Below are positions 35,529 to 45,047 of a DNA stretch of 64,000 bases, piece by piece (positions within the stretch are counted from its first letter, which is position 1; every line of letters begins with the position of its first letter). Below the pieces are notes generated by a model. That model was not told where the DNA came from. It saw only the letters and a program-made list of their open reading frames with translations, and did no database searches. The stretch is taken from assembly GCA_004298905.1 (NCBI GenBank), contig SCTK01000011.1, positions 183,980-247,979 of the forward strand. The letters run 5' to 3'. The position numbers and the translations under genes are program-made. This DNA comes from Burkholderiaceae bacterium. Its GTDB lineage: Bacteria > Pseudomonadota > Gammaproteobacteria > Burkholderiales > Burkholderiaceae_D.

Positions 35529-36812
35529 ATGTCGTTCAACATTGCTGTGGTCGGTCTGGGCTATGTCGGTCTGCCGCTGGCCGTCGAGTTCGGCAAGAAA
35601 TTCCGCACCATCGGTTTCGATCTTTCGGAACGGAAGGTGGCAAGCTATAAAAATTTTGTCGACCCGACCGGCGAAGTCTCCGGCGAGCAGCTCAAGGCCG
35701 CTACACAGCTTGAAGTCACCACCGACGGCAGCCGACTCAAGGAAGCCGATTTCATCATCGTCGCCGTTCCCACCCCGGTGAACGAAGCGCACCAACCCGA
35801 TTTCTTCCCGCTGATCTCTTCCAGCGAAACTGTCGGAAAAAATATGAAGCGCGGCGCCACCGTGGTGTATGAATCGACCGTGTATCCCGGCGCCACCGAA
35901 GAAGTCTGCATCCCGGTGCTGGAAAAATTCTCCGGCCTGAAATGGAAAACCGATTTCAACGTCGGTTATTCGCCCGAGCGCATCAACCCCGGCGACAAGG
36001 AACGCACGCTGACGAAAATCACCAAGGTGGTTTCCGGCGACTGTGCCGACACCTTGAACAAGGTTGCCGAACTGTATGGCGCGGTCATTACCGCGGGCGT
36101 CTATCCCGCCTCCAGCATCAAGGTCGCCGAAGCCGCCAAGGTCATTGAGAACACCCAGCGCGATTTGAACATCGCGCTGATGAATGAGCTGTCGCTGATT
36201 TTCGAGCGCATCGGCATTGACACCGAAGACGTGTTGAAAGCGGCGGGCACGAAATGGAATTTCCTGCCTTTCCGCCCCGGCCTGGTGGGTGGTCATTGCA
36301 TTGGCGTCGACCCCTACTATCTGACGCACAAAGCCGACATGCTCGGTTATCACCCGCAAGTGATCCTCGCCGGCCGCCGCATCAACGACGACATGGGCAA
36401 ATTCATCGCCCAGCAAACCGTCAAGCAAATGATTCAGCAAGGCTCCACCGTCAACGGCGCCAACGTCATTGTGTTGGGCTTGACCTTCAAGGAAAACTGC
36501 CCCGATCTGCGCAACTCCAAGGTCATCGACGTGATTCGTGAATTGCAAAGCTTTGGCATCCAGGTGCATGTGCACGACCCGCTGGCCGAATCCGATGAAG
36601 CCATGCACGAATACGGCATCGGTCTGACCGCGTGGAATGACTTGCCCAAGGCCGACGCCATCGTCGCCGCTGTCGCGCACAGCGAATACAAGCAGCGGCC
36701 CTTCAGCGATCTGGTCAACAAGCTCAATGCACCGCGTTGTCTGATCGACATCAAATGTCAGTTCGACCGCAACGTCGTCGCCAACGCCGGTGTTCACTTG
36801 TGGCGCTTGTAA
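35529..36812 (+). CDS. tviB: UDP-N-acetylglucosamine C6-dehydrogenase TviB/WbpO-type
   Basis: It oxidises C6 of a UDP-N-acetylhexosamine twice with NAD+ to the uronic acid, in the cytoplasm. The 427-residue product has the NAD motif [17 protein letters not shown]. The central domain reads [20 protein letters not shown] and [20 protein letters not shown], with the catalytic Cys in GGHC. The C-terminal UDP-binding part includes [13 protein letters not shown]. It closely resembles Vi-antigen TviB. The next gene, 4 bp downstream, is the matching 4-epimerase TviC, so the pair should make UDP-GalNAcA. Confidence 0.94.
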   Translation: MSFNIAVVGLGYVGLPLAVEFGKKFRTIGFDLSERKVASYKNFVDPTGEVSGEQLKAATQLEVTTDGSRLKEADFIIVAVPTPVNEAHQPDFFPLISSSETVGKNMKRGATVVYESTVYPGATEEVCIPVLEKFSGLKWKTDFNVGYSPERINPGDKERTLTKITKVVSGDCADTLNKVAELYGAVITAGVYPASSIKVAEAAKVIENTQRDLNIALMNELSLIFERIGIDTEDVLKAAGTKWNFLPFRPGLVGGHCIGVDPYYLTHKADMLGYHPQVILAGRRINDDMGKFIAQQTVKQMIQQGSTVNGANVIVLGLTFKENCPDLRNSKVIDVIRELQSFGIQVHVHDPLAESDEAMHEYGIGLTAWNDLPKADAIVAAVAHSEYKQRPFSDLVNKLNAPRCLIDIKCQFDRNVVANAGVHLWRL

Positions 36813-36816
36813 TCCA

Positions 36817-37848
36817 ATGAATGCTTATGAGACCTGCCTGACCCAACTGCGCGCCGCGCCGAAAAAATGGCTGGTCACGGGGGTGGCTGGCTTCATCGGC
36901 AGCAACCTGTTGCAGGCCCTGCTGGAAAACGGACAGCACGTCGTCGGCCTGGACAACTTCAGCACCGGGCATCAGCACAATCTGGATGAAGTGCAAACCC
37001 TGGTCGGCCCACAAGCCTGGCAACGCTTCCAATTCATTCGTGGCGACATTGTCGATCTGGACACCTGCCAGAAGGCATGTGAAAACATCGATTATGTTCT
37101 GCACAATGCCGCCCTCGGCTCCGTGCCGCGCTCGCTCAAAGAACCGCTGGTCACCCACGCCGCCAACATCAACGGCATGCTTAATATGCTGGTGGCGGCG
37201 CGCGATGCCGGGGTGCCGCGATTCGTCTACGCCGCTTCCAGTTCGACCTACGGCGACCACCCCGCCCTGCCCAAGGTTGAAGACACAATCGGCAAACCAC
37301 TGTCCCCCTATGCCGTCACCAAATACGTCAACGAACTCTATGCCGATATCTTCGCGCGCTGCTATGGCCTGCAAAGCATCGGTCTGCGCTACTTCAACGT
37401 CTTTGGTCCGCGCCAGGACCCAAATGGCGCCTACGCCGCCGTCATCCCACTCTGGCTCAAGGCCTTGCTCACGCAAACCCCGCTGACAATCAATGGCGAT
37501 GGCGAAACCTCACGTGATTTTTGTTATGTGAAGAACGTCGTACAGGTCAACCTACTCGCCGCCACCGTTCAAAACAAAGACAGTGCAAACCAGATTTATA
37601 ACGTCGCAGTCGGCGACCGCACCACACTGAACCAACTATTCATCCTGTTGCGTGATGCGCTGGCGCCTACGCACCCGCATGTTGCCAACGCCACACCGAA
37701 CCATGCGCCCCTGCGCGCCGGCGACGTGCGCCACTCACAAGCCGACATCGACAAGGCGAAAACACTGCTCGGCTACCAGCCCACACACAACGTGCATCAA
37801 GGTATTGCGGAAGCCATCGGCTGGTATGCGAATCACCTATTGCGGTAA
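36817..37848 (+). CDS. tviC: UDP-N-acetylhexosamine/uronate 4-epimerase TviC/WbpP-type
   Basis: It inverts C4 of UDP-GlcNAc or UDP-GlcNAcA to the galacto form, in the cytoplasm. The 343-residue product is an extended SDR. It has the NAD motif [20 protein letters not shown], then [15 protein letters not shown], the catalytic Ser in [11 protein letters not shown] and Tyr-x-x-x-Lys in [16 protein letters not shown]. The whole length matches TviC. I chose the ATG at 36817 because the family starts MxAYExxxxxL; an in-frame ATG at 36790 overlaps tviB. Together with TviB it supplies UDP-GalNAcA, a plausible substrate for the deacetylases and amidotransferases. Confidence 0.94.
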   Translation: MNAYETCLTQLRAAPKKWLVTGVAGFIGSNLLQALLENGQHVVGLDNFSTGHQHNLDEVQTLVGPQAWQRFQFIRGDIVDLDTCQKACENIDYVLHNAALGSVPRSLKEPLVTHAANINGMLNMLVAARDAGVPRFVYAASSSTYGDHPALPKVEDTIGKPLSPYAVTKYVNELYADIFARCYGLQSIGLRYFNVFGPRQDPNGAYAAVIPLWLKALLTQTPLTINGDGETSRDFCYVKNVVQVNLLAATVQNKDSANQIYNVAVGDRTTLNQLFILLRDALAPTHPHVANATPNHAPLRAGDVRHSQADIDKAKTLLGYQPTHNVHQGIAEAIGWYANHLLR

Positions 37849-38022
37849 GGGGGAAAATCACTTGGCCAGCCAAGCACGTTTAATTGCGTCCTATCCGTGC
37901 GACGTGATCCCAATTTCAGTATCACTTTGAATTAGGGGCATGCGGTGTGAAAAACCTTGAAAACACTAGGTTCCTGTTTGAACGGGAATGTCGAGCTTCG
38001 TTGAATATTTATGAAAACAACT

Positions 38023-39390
38023 CTAGTGGAATTGCGCCGAGCCGACTGCACTCATAGAGTGCGCGGTTTCGAGCCGTTCCAGCAAATCGAGCGTTTGGCC
38101 AGCAAGTGCTTCGCGTGTATGAGCAACGAGCCATGAGGACAAATCTGTAGAATCGTTATGTGGCCGTGTGGCCGCCAGCGTGCTCAAGGTTGCGTCAAGC
38201 ACATCAATCGCATCTTTCGGTACCACCATACCGGCGCCAAGTTGTGACACGAGCGCTGCGGATTCTCCGCCTTCTCCAAACATGAGTACAGGCGTTCCAG
38301 ATGCCAAATAGTCAAATAATTTCCCCGGCAAGTACCGATCAAAATCCGGGGTATTGAAAATAAGCAAAGCGTCGGATTCACGCATACCGGATAGTGCTAG
38401 CGGTTTGGTCACCTGTTCTTCAATGATGAGCATGTCAGGATCGCTAAAAGCCATCAGTTGAGCGTATGCCTGACCCGAACGTTGACCCACGAAGCGTAAA
38501 CGCAAACGATCTCGCCACTCCGGCTTGCGGGCGATAAGTTTTTCGATAGCCCATAAGAATTCGCCGGGCAAAGTATGATCACTCAGATTTCCAAAGAAAG
38601 ACAGTACGAGAGGATCGTCAGCCTGTCGTTCGCACCTGTTACCGTGCAAGCATTCATTGAGGTCATGCTGTTCCCACCCATTGGGAATCACATGACAACG
38701 ATTTGGATCAAGAAAGGGAAAGGCCCGCAGCTGGTGAGTACGCTGGGATTCAGTCGTAAATATAACCGCCGCAGCCTCACGCAAACAACGCGCTTCCCAG
38801 AGTCGATCAGCATTACCTTTATACACAAAAGAAAACGGGCATTCTGACCATTCGTCACGATATTCAAGTATCAACGGTACGTCATAACGACGCGCAAGGA
38901 AAAAACCCGCTACAAAATTGTGAAACAACGGACCCGTAGCGATCAAGACAGATGGCGGCGCATCTCTCAAAAATTTACGGCCGAAATCAAAAGCCTGCAA
39001 AGCATTGAGAAAACCCCCATCAATGCGCGGAAATACTCGGAAACTGGGGTATAGCTGTGGCTCGGCAGGGCGCCCGATACGGACGTCTGCAGGAATCTGG
39101 TTCGCCAAAAATGTGCCGACTTCCGACACCATTGCAGGCTGAGGGCCTGCAATTACACTTACTTTCCATCCCGCTGTATTCGCATAGCGAGCAAGCGCAG
39201 CCGGACGATAGACCCCACCAGTGATGAGAGGTGGGAACTGCCATGCCAATAGCGCGATATGCCGTTCAGGTGCGACCGGCACCCGCTCATTGCGCTTTTT
39301 GCGAGCCAGCAATTGAATCTTCAAAAGCCAGATATAGGCACGAAGGGTATCTCTCGCCGAGCTGAGAAATTTCAGAGTGCGTCGAGGCAT
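38023..39390 (-). CDS. GT4-like glycosyltransferase
   Basis: The 455-residue product has a GT-B architecture. It shows LAWQFPPLITGGVYRPAALA (acceptor-side glycine-rich loop), PLILEYRDEWSECPF, IFTTESQRTHQLRAF, HVIPNGWEQHDL and the C-terminal region FDRYLPGKLFDYLASGTPVL. Such proteins resemble fucosyl-amine-type transferases (WbuB-like) in EPS loci, but the sugar is unknown. I prefer the ATG at 39390; a TTG at 39423 would extend it by 11 residues, and neither has a clear Shine-Dalgarno. Upstream on the same strand lies a decayed glycosyltransferase, so this may be the surviving member of a former operon. Confidence 0.85.
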   Translation of the reverse strand: MPRRTLKFLSSARDTLRAYIWLLKIQLLARKKRNERVPVAPERHIALLAWQFPPLITGGVYRPAALARYANTAGWKVSVIAGPQPAMVSEVGTFLANQIPADVRIGRPAEPQLYPSFRVFPRIDGGFLNALQAFDFGRKFLRDAPPSVLIATGPLFHNFVAGFFLARRYDVPLILEYRDEWSECPFSFVYKGNADRLWEARCLREAAAVIFTTESQRTHQLRAFPFLDPNRCHVIPNGWEQHDLNECLHGNRCERQADDPLVLSFFGNLSDHTLPGEFLWAIEKLIARKPEWRDRLRLRFVGQRSGQAYAQLMAFSDPDMLIIEEQVTKPLALSGMRESDALLIFNTPDFDRYLPGKLFDYLASGTPVLMFGEGGESAALVSQLGAGMVVPKDAIDVLDATLSTLAATRPHNDSTDLSSWLVAHTREALAGQTLDLLERLETAHSMSAVGSAQFH

Positions 39391-39506
39391 AAGTAATTGT
39401 CGTGACAGTGGACCCGTAACCAAATCAGACTGGGTGATACATCAGTCTAATTTCCTCTCAAGAAAAATCAAAAACTCACCTCGTGATCTTACGCCACGTA
39501 GGCAGT

Positions 39507-40081
39507 TCAGTCGCCAGGCTTAACCCGCACAATCTTCTTTTTAATTACTTCCCGATCATATTCATCCACGATCCGCTTCCGGGCCGCAGCGCCGATGGCC
39601 GTTTCGTCGAGCTGCCGAGTCAGCAACCGCACACAGTCTCAAGCAAACGCGTCGGGCCGATCCGCGAGAATGATTTCTCTGGATGTTTCAGCTTGATGCC
39701 TTCCGCACCCAGCGTCGTTGAAACAATGGGCAAATCACTCACTTTGCGTCTGCGTATGCTTGCGCAAGCTCCGGGACGAAGTCAGTGAACTCTACACCTT
39801 TCGGTGGGTTTTGGAAATGGTGAATCTGTCCGGTCCTGACCCCAAGAAGCGCACCCTGGTTGCGGGATGTTGCCCCAGGATACGCGGCCATATTTGATCA
39901 AAAAAATATTCAGCACACACCCGATTTGGGCCATATCCGTATGAGCCGACCCTGAGGATGACAGATCCTCTGCTCCAATCGCTTCGGCAAACAAATCCAT
40001 TCGTTTGTAAATGCCGTGCGCACTGGTACTCTCACTCATGGGCAAAGTGCTTGAAACGAACAAGGGCGTTGCTTTTGACAT
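39507..40081 (-). pseudogene. decayed GT4-family glycosyltransferase
   Basis: Pieces of one glycosyltransferase appear in order but in different minus-strand frames. The N-terminus is MSKATPLFVSSTLPMSESTS and continues IYKRMDLFAEAIGAE. The middle is DQIWPRILGQHPATRVRFLG, then PPKGVEFTDFVPELAQAYAD in another frame. The donor-site end is LPIVSTTLGAEGIKLKHPEK, and the tail is RKRIVDEYDREVI with a stop at 39507-39509. The order of motifs is that of a complete GT4 enzyme, but the stretch is only about 575 bp where about 1.1 kb is expected. It therefore carries deletions as well as at least three frameshifts. The remaining 39391-39506 and 40082-40258 hold no gene that I can support. Confidence 0.8.
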
Positions 40082-40093
40082 GCGAGATTGACG

Positions 40094-40110
40094 GGGTCAA
40101 TATTCGACCC
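40094..40110. repeat. imperfect palindrome upstream of the acyltransferase gene
   Basis: GGGTC (40094-40098) and GACCC (40106-40110) flank a 7-bp AT-rich centre. It could be an operator or a remnant. It lies about 150 bp ahead of the acyltransferase start in a non-coding stretch. Confidence 0.2.
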
Positions 40111-40258
40111 GTGGAGCCATAAGATGCCGCACCCCGCAAACTGAAAAGCCATAAAAACGCGTTCCGCGGCGGCGGTTAAAGTGTGGGGGTAAGTTGCCTG
40201 CTTAAAAAAAACATGAACTCTGAGTATTTTTAATGCGCGCTAATAGTCAGGAATGTAA

Positions 40259-41284
40259 ATGAGAAAAAATTGGCTCGATTACTTGCGTGTGTTGGCGGTG
40301 ACAGGGGTTGTCACGATCCATGCAACATCACACCATTATGATCAACTTTTCGAAAAAGATCCTGGCACATGGTGGCTAGCCAATCTTCTGAATAGCGCGG
40401 CAAGATTCTCCGTCCCGATGTTCGTCATGATTTCCGGATGCCTGTTGCTTAATCAAAACATTTCGGTTCTGGATTTTTACAAGAAAAGAATGATCAGATT
40501 GGTTCCGGCAACGGTAATTTGGTCGATGTTCTATATCGCATTCATGGTCGTTACGCAGACCGGCATTACTGATCTCGGATGGTTTCTCAGAGTGGGGCTC
40601 TGGCAGGAGGGGGCGGCCTACGGCCATTTATGGTACTTGTCGATGTTGTTGTGCTTGATGGTTTTCGCGCCCCATTTGAATTATTTTGTCAGGGGCATAG
40701 CACCTACGCGTAACGAACTACAACTTCTTCTTGGCGGATTTTTTCTTTTTCTCTGTGCGTTCCAGTTATCAACGGTAGTCAAGGAAATTGTTGGCTTGCA
40801 CGTGGACTGGTTCAAGACTTTTCCTCTATATATGGGATATTTTCTCGCAGGTCATTATGTTGACAAACATCACGCACAAATTCGCCTGTCAAACCGAGCA
40901 GGTATTGCATGCATTGTTCTGCTTCTTGCATCCGGCTGCCTCTTAAACTATTGGGTTGCGCACAGATTCAATGTGGTAAAGGATTCTTTTATACTGAGCA
41001 ATCTGGGCCCCTTGGTGGCGCTGATCACCATGATTGCTTTCATTCTGTTCATAAAAAACGCAACAAGGCTGCCGGAGAGCCCTCTTGTCTCGGCCATTGC
41101 CGCGTCGAGCTTTGGGATCTATCTAATTCATCCGGTGTTCCTTTATTACTTTCGTATCTGGCTGTCACCTGACCGCATCAACGCTTCCTCGTATATGTTG
41201 CTGGAAATTTTCGTTGCATTTGTCTTGTCATTCACCGCGATTCATTGCTTGAGAAAAATGCGCTATTTTCGCTGGATCAGTTGA
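40259..41284 (+). CDS. membrane acyltransferase family 3 (O-acetyltransferase-like)
   Basis: This inner-membrane enzyme probably O-acetylates a sugar, like WecH or OafA. The 341-residue product has about ten spans. It starts MRKNWLDYLRVLAVTGVVTI with the family's conserved His in VVTIHATSHH. It has FSVPMFVMISGCLL, the Arg-rich loop FYKKRMIRLVPATVIWS and the late motif SFGIYLIHPVFLYYF. A CAGGAA Shine-Dalgarno precedes the ATG. Its base composition is visibly poorer in GC than the core genes, and it is flanked by a pseudogene and non-coding stretches, which suggests separate acquisition. Confidence 0.9.
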   Translation: MRKNWLDYLRVLAVTGVVTIHATSHHYDQLFEKDPGTWWLANLLNSAARFSVPMFVMISGCLLLNQNISVLDFYKKRMIRLVPATVIWSMFYIAFMVVTQTGITDLGWFLRVGLWQEGAAYGHLWYLSMLLCLMVFAPHLNYFVRGIAPTRNELQLLLGGFFLFLCAFQLSTVVKEIVGLHVDWFKTFPLYMGYFLAGHYVDKHHAQIRLSNRAGIACIVLLLASGCLLNYWVAHRFNVVKDSFILSNLGPLVALITMIAFILFIKNATRLPESPLVSAIAASSFGIYLIHPVFLYYFRIWLSPDRINASSYMLLEIFVAFVLSFTAIHCLRKMRYFRWIS

Positions 41285-41532
41285 TTCCGCCAGAGCCCCC
41301 GCTAATGCCTGCGCCTAGAAAATCAAGTGCAAGGAAGTTTGACAGCCTCAACTTAGGGCCATCTTGATCTTGTTAGCTTGTAAGCACACTGGACTGGCAG
41401 CACGCATTTAAGTTCACGGAGAAAGGGATGCATTGACACTCAGCGGAGTTTCCGAGATCCCGCATTACAATTGAGTTTGCCTGCTACATATCCAACGTGC
41501 ATTTTATTCTTTGAAGACGAAACAGCCCGCAC
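41285..41532 (+). other. 248-bp non-coding gap
   Basis: No gene is supported between the acyltransferase and the GT2 gene. A perfect -35-like TTGACA is at 41433-41438, but no -10 stands at 16-18 nt; the nearest candidate, TTACAAT at 41465-41471, is 26 nt away. The promoter of the GT2 gene is probably somewhere here. Confidence 0.3.
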
Positions 41533-42483
41533 ATGAAAATCAGTGTAATTATCACCACTTACAACGGTAGCCGCTGGATTGCAGCTGCACTCGACTCCGT
41601 TCTTGCTCAAACTCTGGCGCCAGCCGAGATCATTGTGATTAACGACGGTTCGACGGACGATACTGCACATGTGATCGCGCGTTACGCTCCGCGTGTGCAA
41701 TGCATTGACCAACCGAACGCCGGCATCAGCGCCGCACGCAATCGGGGCATTCTCTGCGCCACCGGCGATGCGCTGGCGTTCTTTGATGATGACGATATAT
41801 GGCTGCCGCAAAAACTCGCACGCCAGGCAGCGCTACTGGATGCACATGCTGAAGTAGGTGTGGTTTTCTGTAACCACCAGAACTTCGAACATGAGACAGG
41901 GACCATCCTGCTGGAGTCCGACAATGTCAAGCAGCAGCAATTGGCAAGCAGGCCGGCCGCAATTCCTGAGGCGTACGTGTTACAGCCACAGTCACAATTT
42001 GCAGGCACCCTCGACGACAACTATGCCCTGCCATCGACTTTGATGGTGCGTGCAGATGTGTTGCGTCAAGTCGGGTTGTTCGATACTTCGCTGAGCTATG
42101 GGGAAGACTGGCAAATGCTGCTCCGCCTGGCGCTAGTCACACAAATTGGTTATTGCAGCGATATATTGCTGCGACGGCGGATACGCACCAACAGCCTTTC
42201 GTCGCATGGCAAAGATGACCGTGACTTGTTGCGTGCGCTTGAAACGTTGCCAAATTTTGCACCACTGCCTGCGTCCTCCCGTGCCGAGTGGGAGGACATG
42301 TGTGCTGCACTCGGTGTGTCTGCCGCCTACTACAGTCGCAAGAGCGGCGATCGCGCTGCCGCCCGCAAGTACCTTGCAACCGCACTCAAGCGCGGCCGAT
42401 TGATCGGCGGCCGCCGCTATGACTGGCGCAGTGTGATGAATGGACTGCGTGAGGTGGTGTCTCTCTCGCTGGGACGCAGCTAG
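41533..42483 (+). CDS. GT2-family glycosyltransferase
   Basis: This is an inverting GT-A glycosyltransferase of the cytoplasm. The 316-residue product starts MKISVIITTYNGSRWIAAAL and has IIVINDGSTDDTAHVI, NAGISAARNRGI and the metal-binding DxD region LAFFDDDDIWLPQKLARQ. Later it shows YGEDWQMLLRLAL with the ED motif and a C-terminal helical tail. It converges on the SGNH gene with an 8-bp gap. The sugar is unknown. Confidence 0.92.
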   Translation: MKISVIITTYNGSRWIAAALDSVLAQTLAPAEIIVINDGSTDDTAHVIARYAPRVQCIDQPNAGISAARNRGILCATGDALAFFDDDDIWLPQKLARQAALLDAHAEVGVVFCNHQNFEHETGTILLESDNVKQQQLASRPAAIPEAYVLQPQSQFAGTLDDNYALPSTLMVRADVLRQVGLFDTSLSYGEDWQMLLRLALVTQIGYCSDILLRRRIRTNSLSSHGKDDRDLLRALETLPNFAPLPASSRAEWEDMCAALGVSAAYYSRKSGDRAAARKYLATALKRGRLIGGRRYDWRSVMNGLREVVSLSLGRS

Positions 42484-42491
42484 GCTGATTA

Positions 42492-43415
42492 CTATTGCTT
42501 CCAATGCTCACCGAGATTCTGCCCATGCAATAGCCGCACATACTCCAGCGTGATGGCCTCTTTGGATTCAGGTGCAATGTGGTCGTTGGTATCACCCATC
42601 TGTTCATAGGGCAGGCAGATTGGTTGTGACATCACCAGTTTTGCTCCTAGTTTTTCCAGCTTTTGGTTGACCTGCGCAAAATACGTAGTTGATTTACTGC
42701 AGATGCTGTCCAGCAATGGGCCATAGGCAAATTGACAATCGATCTGGCGTGCGTCGCATAACCGGACGATTTCCTGGGCATATTTGAAATTATTTTCACT
42801 GATGCCTGCTACCTTCATTCCATCCGCCCTGAACTCCTCCGGATCGTCGCGCCAATCTATTTTGGTTGCCTGTCGAACAAAATCCTTGTGAAAGATATTT
42901 TGCCGATCAATCTGGCCACTGAAAAAACCAGACAGATAGCGCATGGAGCGCAATGTTCCTTTAATGGTCATGTCGTCCGCCAGGCGAAACCAGAATGATT
43001 GTGCACGGGATGCCGCTTTCAAAGCGTCATTCATTGAGAGATTCTGTTCTCTCTCCCAAATATCGGCCGTTTGCACAATGTAGATGCGCTTTGGCTGGCG
43101 TTTCTCGAGAACCTTGTTGATCATGTACAGGCTCCCGGACAGCCCGTAGCTGCCGGTCAGTGCCAGATTGATGGATCGCGTGTGTGTAGTCTGATCCCAA
43201 ACGCCTGCGTCGATGGCATTCCCCAATGAACTATCGCCGACGAACAACACGTCGATGGCGCCGACATTCTCAGCCTTGTGCAATTGAGATAAAAGAAACG
43301 TGTTGTCGGGGTCAGGCTTCCCCAACCGGAGCGCAAGACTGTTGACACCGAGAATCAGCCCTAATACGGAGCACACGAATATCATCACCATCAGGTTGTA
43401 GCGTCGAAAATTCAT
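42492..43415 (-). CDS. SGNH-like periplasmic O-acyltransferase partner (second pair)
   Basis: The 307-residue product has an N-terminal anchor (MVMIFVCSVLGLILGV) and an SGNH-type domain. The Ser block is VLFVGDSSLGNAID, the Gly block is NLALTGSYGLSG, and the Asp/His block near the C-terminus is GDTNDHIAPESKEAI. It resembles AlgJ/AlgX-like proteins that finish acetyl transfer from an MBOAT protein. It follows that gene by 3 bp and ends the minus-strand operon. It is not closely similar to the SGNH protein of the first pair, so the two pairs were probably acquired independently and may have different substrates. Confidence 0.82.
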   Translation of the reverse strand: MNFRRYNLMVMIFVCSVLGLILGVNSLALRLGKPDPDNTFLLSQLHKAENVGAIDVLFVGDSSLGNAIDAGVWDQTTHTRSINLALTGSYGLSGSLYMINKVLEKRQPKRIYIVQTADIWEREQNLSMNDALKAASRAQSFWFRLADDMTIKGTLRSMRYLSGFFSGQIDRQNIFHKDFVRQATKIDWRDDPEEFRADGMKVAGISENNFKYAQEIVRLCDARQIDCQFAYGPLLDSICSKSTTYFAQVNQKLEKLGAKLVMSQPICLPYEQMGDTNDHIAPESKEAITLEYVRLLHGQNLGEHWKQ

Positions 43416-43418
43416 GGC

Positions 43419-44996
43419 TCAGAACTGGAAATAAAGAAAAGGGCTGTCACGGCCCAGGTACAGAAATGCCGTAATGAATACTGTCGCTACCAACAAGCCG
43501 CTCGCCAACGACGGCTTCCATCTGCCGAGTGGGGCAGGCGCTTGCGATTGCACCCCTGACTCCGGCGCAATGACAGAGATGTTCGGAGTGTAGCCAGTCC
43601 ATTGCTGCAGGTTTGGCATACCGAAAATAAGCGTCAGTCCAAGCATGATCCAGAACAACATGTACAACAGTGACAGATGTTGTTGCGCGGCGAGCGGGGT
43701 CGCCCCTTCAAAACGAATGAGGCTCTCCCACATCCCATGGAAGTAAGGCTGCAGGCTGCCTGGCAAACTGATGCCGTTCACACCGAACATGCCGCGATAA
43801 AATTCCAGCATGGTCGCCACGTTCTGAGCACGAAAGGCGATCCAGGCCAGCGCCACCAGCAAAAAAGTGATGGTGATGGCGAGCGGTTTTGCGATGCCTG
43901 CCGGAACAATGTCAATACCATAGCGCTGCCGGACTTCTTGCCATAGGTGGTTCACACTTAAATAGAGTCCATGCAAACCGCCCCAGATGATGAAAGTCCA
44001 GCCGGCGCCGTGCCACAAGCCACCCAGCAGCATGGTGAGCATCAAATTGCGGTAACGCAGCAGTTTTGATCCGCGGTTTCCTCCGAGCGGAATGTACAGG
44101 TAGTCGCGCAGAAAGGCAGACAGTGTCATGTGCCACCGACGCCAGAATTCAATGATGCTCGATGACTTGTAGGGGGAATCAAAATTGATTGGCATGCGTA
44201 TATTGAAGAGCAGCGACAAGCCAATCGCCATGTCCGAATAACCGGAGAAATCGAAATAAATTTGCAGCGCATACGCCAGGCCGCCGGACCACGCTTCAAG
44301 CAATGCCGGTTGTCCGCCCGCATGGACGGCATTGAATATTCCGTTGGCATAGACTGCAAGATTGTCGGCAATGATGACCTTCTTGAACAACCCGAGACAG
44401 AAGATCGTGATGCCGCGCGCAATATTTTCTGCATCGGGCCGATAGCAGGAGTCCTTGGCAAACTGCGGCATGACTTGTTTGTGGTGAATCAGTGGGCCAG
44501 CAATCAGATGCGGAAAGTAGGTGACAAACAGGACATAGTGAATCAGTTTTTTGTGCCTGGCTTCATCGCGAAAAATATCCACTAGATAGGCAATCTGCGT
44601 GAACGTGAAGAACGAAATACCTAATGGCAGCACCACACTCAATGTCGGCAAACCAATATGCTGATTCGCCAGAAGCTGGTTGGTCGTGTCGATGAAAAAA
44701 TTGACGTATTTGAAAAATCCCAGCACTGACAAATCGCCGGCGATGCCGAGCGTGATAAACAACCGCTTCTTTCTGACGCTGCGACTGGTCCAGATCAGAT
44801 AGCCGCAACTGTAATTAAACAGGACGGATAGCACCAGCACATAAACGATGTGGTAGTCCCACCAGGCATAAAAAAACAGACTGGCCGCAGCCAGCCAGGA
44901 AGCAGCTAGCCGATGATTGTATTTCCCGAGCAGAAAAAAACCGGTAACCGCGATGGGAAGAAAGCACAGAATGAATGCGTAGGAATTAAACAACAT
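43419..44996 (-). CDS. MBOAT-family O-acyltransferase (second pair)
   Basis: The 525-residue product is a polytopic membrane acyltransferase of the AlgI type. It has TYFPHLIAGPLIHHKQVMPQ, the amphipathic segment FWRRWHMTLSAFLRDYLYIP and the catalytic-His region LGGLWHGAGWTFIIWGGLHG. It is about 60 residues longer than the first MBOAT protein, with an extra C-terminal span region ending in VFITAFLYLGRDSPF. It lies 51 bp after the GT-C-like gene and 3 bp before the SGNH gene, so the pair probably O-acylates the same polymer or a separate glycan. Confidence 0.93.
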   Translation of the reverse strand: MLFNSYAFILCFLPIAVTGFFLLGKYNHRLAASWLAAASLFFYAWWDYHIVYVLVLSVLFNYSCGYLIWTSRSVRKKRLFITLGIAGDLSVLGFFKYVNFFIDTTNQLLANQHIGLPTLSVVLPLGISFFTFTQIAYLVDIFRDEARHKKLIHYVLFVTYFPHLIAGPLIHHKQVMPQFAKDSCYRPDAENIARGITIFCLGLFKKVIIADNLAVYANGIFNAVHAGGQPALLEAWSGGLAYALQIYFDFSGYSDMAIGLSLLFNIRMPINFDSPYKSSSIIEFWRRWHMTLSAFLRDYLYIPLGGNRGSKLLRYRNLMLTMLLGGLWHGAGWTFIIWGGLHGLYLSVNHLWQEVRQRYGIDIVPAGIAKPLAITITFLLVALAWIAFRAQNVATMLEFYRGMFGVNGISLPGSLQPYFHGMWESLIRFEGATPLAAQQHLSLLYMLFWIMLGLTLIFGMPNLQQWTGYTPNISVIAPESGVQSQAPAPLGRWKPSLASGLLVATVFITAFLYLGRDSPFLYFQF

Positions 44997-45047
44997 GGTG
45001 ATTTTTCAGATGGACTTCTTGTTTATTGTCGGGCATCCCTGCATTTA

